Assembly (NCBI GenBank): GCA_002914805.1
Contig: JXTB01000033.1
Location: 1,437,141 to 1,501,140 of the forward strand
Source: Parasponia andersonii
Taxonomy: Eukaryota; Streptophyta; Magnoliopsida; Rosales; Cannabaceae
Length of the DNA stretch: 64,000 nt
Direction of reading: 5' to 3'
Made by a program: the position numbers and the translations under genes. Under the pieces are notes generated by a model. It did no database searches. It had not been told where the DNA came from and saw only the letters and a list, made by a program, of their open reading frames with translations. Within the stretch, counting starts at the first letter, position 1, and every line of letters begins with the position of its first letter. Positions 59,701 to 64,000 of the stretch are shown here, in pieces.

Positions 59701-61770
59701 AAAGCTGATTATTAAACTTTATCATTGGACTGAAGACAAGAATTAAAGAGGATGCACAAGTGACACGAAAAGAGAAATATAAAATTGATATAAAATATGT
59801 AATTTTGCTTAGTTAAGACACAATGTGATTTTATTGTTTGACAAAATAATTACATATATTATTTTAGTTTTGAATATAATGAATATTAACAAATTTTGTC
59901 ACTAGTTCATAAGTTTCAAAGAATTCGGTTTTTGAATCTTAGCTATTACTTCCTTATTTCTAATTAAATCACTATATGAAGTAAACTTGTTATTGTTAAG
60001 TTTTTTCATTGATCAGCTTATTTGTACTATACATAAGACTTCAAGTTTTTAGATTGAAATATGTTTATATTGATTTAGTTCATATACTCATATACTTAAT
60101 GTGCATAATCATGCACCTAGTTTATATCTTTATATATTTGAAGTATTTTTCTTATTTAATAAAAACTTGAAATGTATCTATTAAATTGGTTTTACAAGGT
60201 TATGTACCTTGTGTATAGATTCATGTTCCTACTTTGTATTTTTGTGTACATGTTGTGTTTTTCTTATATGAAAACAATTTGATATACGTTTCTGTTAAAT
60301 ATAGTTCATATGCTTACCACCTAGTATGCAGAACTATGTATCAAGTATATATACGAACTTAACTATGGTATATGATTTATAATACTTGGTATATGAATTC
60401 TAAATAATATTTGATACATTACTGTGGTATATGCTAATTTAATAATGGTATATAATGTTTAATACTTAGTAATTGACTTATAAAATTTGATAGTTCCTTT
60501 CATTAAAACAGAGTCGATTGTGGAATGTTTGTCGTCAAAAAAGCAGGAATTGATGATAGATGTGAGCTTGCAAGAAATAACGCCAAAAAAAAGTATTCTA
60601 TTGACAAAAGCTGATTGTTGAACTTTATCATTGGATTGAAGACAAGATTGAAAGAGGATGCAAAAGTGACACGAAAGGAGAAATATAAAATTGATATAAA
60701 ATATGTAATTTTGCTTGGTTAAGACACAATGTGATTTTATTGTTTGACAAAATAATTACATATATTATTTTAGTTTTGAATATAATGAATATTACAAAAT
60801 TTTGTCACTGGTTTGTAAGTTTCATAGAATTTGATTTTTGAATCTGATATATTACTTGTTTCTAATTAAATCACTATGTGAAGTAAACTTGTTATTGTTA
60901 TGTTTTTTCATTGATCATCTTATTTGTACTGTACATAAGGTTTCAAGTTTTTAGGTTGAAATATATTTCTGTTGATTTAGTTCATATACTCATGTACTTA
61001 ATGTGCATAATCATGCACCTAGTTTATATCTTTATATACCTGATGTGCTTTTCTTATTTGACAAAATCTTGAAATGTATCTATTAAATCTGTTTTATAAG
61101 GTTATGTACCTTGTGTACAGATTCATGTACCTACTTTGTATTTTTATGTACATGTTGTGTTTTTCTTATATGAATACAATTTGATATATGTTTATGTTAA
61201 ATATGGTTCATATGCTTACTACCTAATGTGTAGAACTATGTATCAAGTTTATATAAGAACTTGAATATGGTATATGATTTTTAATGCTTAGTATATGACT
61301 ATTAAATAATATTTGATACTTTTCTATGGTACATGCTAATTTAATAATGGTATATAATGTTTAATACTTGGCATATGACTTACAAAATTTGACAGTATCT
61401 TTCATCAAAACAGAGTCGATTGTAGAATGTTTGTCATCAAAAGAGCCGACATTGACGATAGATATGAGCTTACAAGAAGTAATGCCAAAAAAAGGCATTC
61501 TATCGACAAAAGCTAATTGCTAAACTTTATCACTGGATTCAAGACAAGATTGAAAGAGGATGCATAAGTGACACAGAAAAAGAAATATGAAATTGATATA
61601 AACATGTAATTTTGTTTGGTTTAAGAAACAATGTGATTTTATTATTTGACAAAATAATTATATTTGATATTTTAGTTGTGAAGATAATGAATATTAAAAA
61701 AATTTGTCACTGGTTCTTAAGTTTCATAGAATTTGGCTTTTGAATCTTAACTATTACTTACTTGCGTAAT
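56717..61770. repeat. Three tandem units of about 900 bp
   Basis: The anchor 'ttgttaagttttttcattgat' (with minor variants) occurs at about 56743, 59996 and 60897. Subtracting the 2,337-bp insertion in the first unit gives spacings of 916 and 901 bp. Other anchors, 'gaaatgtatctgttaaat' (59254, 60170 and 61071) and 'gacaaaagctgattatt' (59697, 60603 and 61505), agree. The units are AT-rich without long open frames, and similarity is high throughout. Confidence 0.92.
56898..59229. mobile_element. LTR-like insertion, 2,332 bp, with internal tandem duplication
   Basis: It interrupts the first ~900-bp unit. Comparison with the two uninterrupted units defines the ends: it starts TGTTGAGCT, ends TTTTTCA, and the target TTTTT is duplicated at 56893-56897 and 59230-59234. 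Near the left end is 'gagtgtcgatcccacgagg', common near termini of some plant LTRs. Two direct copies of about 820-870 bp (57528-58345 and 58346-59212) lie inside, each with a block of 'ggcgctgcagcacc'-like repeats. No gag or pol is present. Confidence 0.75.
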
Positions 61771-61909
61771 AAAGAAAAACTGAAACTGATTAGGAACGAT
61801 AACGTGTATTGAAAAAACTAATTTCTTTATGGTATAAAATCTTTTGAACTAGGTAGATAAGATTTTCTTTGTAGTTCATAAAAATATAAAATAGGTATAT
61901 ATCTTCAAA

Positions 61910-62112
61910 GGATAATATTAGATATCCCAATTAATTTATCAAAATATTTATACCAATAAATGTGACAAGTGAGTTGTCACTATTCAGTTAGTGTATTCAA
62001 ATTTATTACAAACGAGTTCAATACTATTCACTAATTGAATTATGATAATATACTTGCCACATGTATTGGTATTAAAAATTTAGTAAACTATTTCGGATAC
62101 CTAGTATTATCC
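61910..62112. mobile_element. MITE with long terminal inverted repeats, about 203 bp
   Basis: The left half from GGATAATATTAGATATCC, through 'ataccaataaatgtgacaag', is the inverted complement of the right half, which runs 'cttgccacatgtattggtat' to GGATACCTAGTATTATCC. Nearly the entire element would fold into one hairpin. ATCTT occurs immediately right of it (62113-62117) and four bases left of it (61901-61905 before CAAA), an imperfect candidate for a target duplication. Confidence 0.85.
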
Positions 62113-62819
62113 ATCTTAATAGGTTTTTTTAATAGCGAATAAGTTTGGTACATAAGTTTTTCTTAGTGGTTCATAAGAATTTAAACTTGGTATATATGTT
62201 CACATACTAGAACTCAATTTAGAAATATTACGTAATTTTTTCTTAATACTTCATGAGATTTCAAACAGGGTACATACGTTCATATAAAATTTGGTATATA
62301 TATTATATACAATGATTGTTTTTTCTTCTACCAACAAAGAAAAAATTTAAAAATGTAGCAAGTAATAAATCTAGTAAATTGCCCCATACACGATGAAAAT
62401 TTTTCCATATACAAAGATAAGATAACAATGTACGTGAAAGTATAAGAACAGCTAGAAACAAAGCAATATGAAGAATCTCAAGTAATAAATCTGTTATATA
62501 ATCTCATATACCATGATAAAATTTTCATATACTAACAAAACAAATTAATGTACAAAAATATAGGGAAAAAAAACCTTCATTTCATAAGCACAAACTATAA
62601 CTCAGTCCAAAAAAAAAAAAAAAACTAATGATGTCTATGGTTTTTCAACCTTTTAGTAACACGTAATTCTATAGGAATTAGATTTCTACAAATTTTTCGG
62701 TTGTAGCCCAATTTCTTGCTTCTATAGTACATCACTTGCTTATTCTTTTACTCTATGTAATAAGCACTGATCTTATGCATGAAGTTGCAATGTACCGTTA
62801 ATAGAAATTGATCTTAGGA
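62113..62819. other. AT-rich region between the MITE and the right-arm repeats
   Basis: No gene. It contains three loosely repeated segments of the type 'ggttcataagaatttaaacttggtatatatgttc' split across 61870-62290, and A-rich runs (62617-62630). A transition to the inverted orientation occurs at about 62370-62530. Confidence 0.5.
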
Positions 62820-63660
62820 GATGATACATATATATACACTAAGACTAAAAATATATGGAACAAATAAGAGAATATTGAACTTCTTCATCAACAAAAAATA
62901 AGGCAATATAATGCTATATCTCACAATATATATATACCACGATAAAAATCATATGTACCAAGACAAAAAATACATGAACCAAACAAGAAATATCAAATGT
63001 CTTCACCAACAATAACCAGAGAACAATAATAGCATAAATCACTACAAAAATCATATATACCACGACCATAAATATATGAACCAAATAATAAAATATATGA
63101 CATGTTCATAAATACTAACCAGAGAACGAAAAAATTATAAACCACCACAAAAAGCATATATACTATAATCATAATTATATGAACTAAGATATAAATAGTT
63201 GACATGTTCATGAATACTAACTAGAGAATAAAAAACTATATACCACAAAAAAGTTATATATATTATAACTAAAAAAATATGAACCAAACAACAGGAAAAA
63301 AAAAAAGGATAACACTAATGTCATATACCATAACAAATTTTAAGAATATATACCACGAAAAAAACTATATATACTACGAACAGAAACATATACATCAAAC
63401 AAGAGAATATTGAACATCAACATCAACATCAACAATACCCAAATAAAAAGAGTACAATGTACCATGACAAAAATCATATGTACCAAGACAAAAAAAATAT
63501 ATATGAACCAAATAAGAAATATTGCATATCTTAATCAACAAAAAATAGAGAACAATAATACCATATACCACTAAAAAATCATATGTACCACTATAAAAAT
63601 TATACGTACTATGATAGAAAGTTGATGAACCAATACCAATTATGAAAATCATTCCAAAAC
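62820..63660. repeat. Roughly 103-bp tandem repeats, right arm, inverted relative to the left arm
   Basis: 'atatgaaccaaa' or a close variant recurs at about 62857, 62973, 63073, 63177, 63278, 63390, 63501 and 63624, a spacing of about 101-123 bp. This is the reverse complement of the 'ttggttcatata' units at 56190-56665. The neighbouring 'taccacgacaaaaatcatat' motif repeats in step. Confidence 0.85.
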
Positions 63661-64000
63661 ACGTATAGAATTAAAAATAGCTACCCACACCTTACAAAAA
63701 ACTAGATTATAAAAAGATTAACAATAATTGCAACACAAATTAATAATCAAAATCAAAATCTCCAAAAATAAAACTCTATAGAATAAACACAAAATTATAC
63801 ATACAATTGTAAAGAAATAAAATTCAAAATAAAGAAAATAACACATACCTAAACAAAATCAAAATCGATCGATCCAAAGAGAGAAAAACAAGAACCATTA
63901 GAAAACTCCATGGGTATCAGAGAAGAAGAAGAAGAAGAAAAAGAAGCAAATAATGGTGCACATATATGATTTAGTTGAAGATTCACTCAAAACAATCAAC

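Larger units (their letters stand above)
55700..64000. mobile_element. Large diverged inverted-repeat structure, possible MULE-like element
   Basis: The left arm (about 55780-56670) and the reverse complement of the right arm (about 62820-63960) share, in the same order, a CT-rich leader, a 'aggtatgt' donor-like site (55994 and 63858), a 'gattttgattattaatttgtgttgc'-type block (about 56060 and 63740), and roughly 103-bp tandem repeats carrying 'ggttcatatattttt' and 'tatagtatatat'. The enclosed DNA holds three ~900-bp tandem units, an LTR-like insertion and a MITE, but no transposase. Long arms with tandem repeats suggest a Mutator-like or foldback element. The right end lies outside the window and no target duplication can be tested. 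Confidence 0.45.

Overview
This is plant nuclear DNA, almost certainly from a eudicot. The evidence is spliced genes with GT-AG introns, plant-specific gene families (a kinesin-light-chain-related TPR protein and a SWEET sugar carrier), AT-rich intergenic DNA, and layers of plant LTR retrotransposons and DNA transposons. I cannot fix the genus. There is nothing prokaryotic here: no operons, CRISPR arrays, tRNA genes or rRNA genes.

Layout. 1-17.7 kb is a nested transposon block. An old, broken Ty1/copia element on the minus strand (about 142-17742) is split by a 13,270-bp Ty3/gypsy element of the Tat type, also on the minus strand (912-14181, perfect 5-bp target duplication GAAAT). A further 1.4-kb insert sits in the copia integrase, and an LTR at the window's left edge interrupts the copia reverse transcriptase. 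The Tat element carries gag, protease, RT, RNase H and integrase on the minus strand. Between pol and its 3' LTR it also carries an antisense, intron-containing gene with its own TATA box. Three families of short tandem repeats separate the two converging units.

17.7-24.6 kb holds an apparently intact three-exon KLCR/CMU-type TPR gene (18321-21929, 606 aa). 24.6-25.5 kb is a solo LTR of the Tat family (target duplication ATGCT). 25.5-31.5 kb is AT-rich DNA with unassigned repeat remnants. 31520-41239 is a CACTA (En/Spm) transposon with target duplication ATT, a decayed TNP2 transposase gene, a second decayed gene ending in an Ulp1-like segment, and a nested 1,831-bp solo LTR (duplication CAAGC).

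43.2-45.4 kb is an apparently intact clade II-like SWEET gene of five exons, with one substitution in the expected sugar pocket. 46.4-47.3 kb is an orphan fragment of the same antisense gene found in the Tat element, followed by a short unassigned ORF and a SINE. 48.5-53.9 kb is a second, badly decayed Ty1/copia element. From about 55.7 kb to the right edge there is a large, diverged inverted repeat. Its arms contain roughly 103-bp tandem repeats, and it encloses three roughly 900-bp tandem units, one of them split by a 2.3-kb LTR-like insertion.

Only the KLCR and SWEET genes look functional as host genes. The feature most worth pursuing is the antisense gene of the Tat element together with its orphan copy. 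Next come the inverted-repeat/tandem-array structure at 55.7-64 kb and the pocket-residue change in the SWEET protein. One apparent duplication (9318-10812, around a single N) is best read as an assembly artefact.
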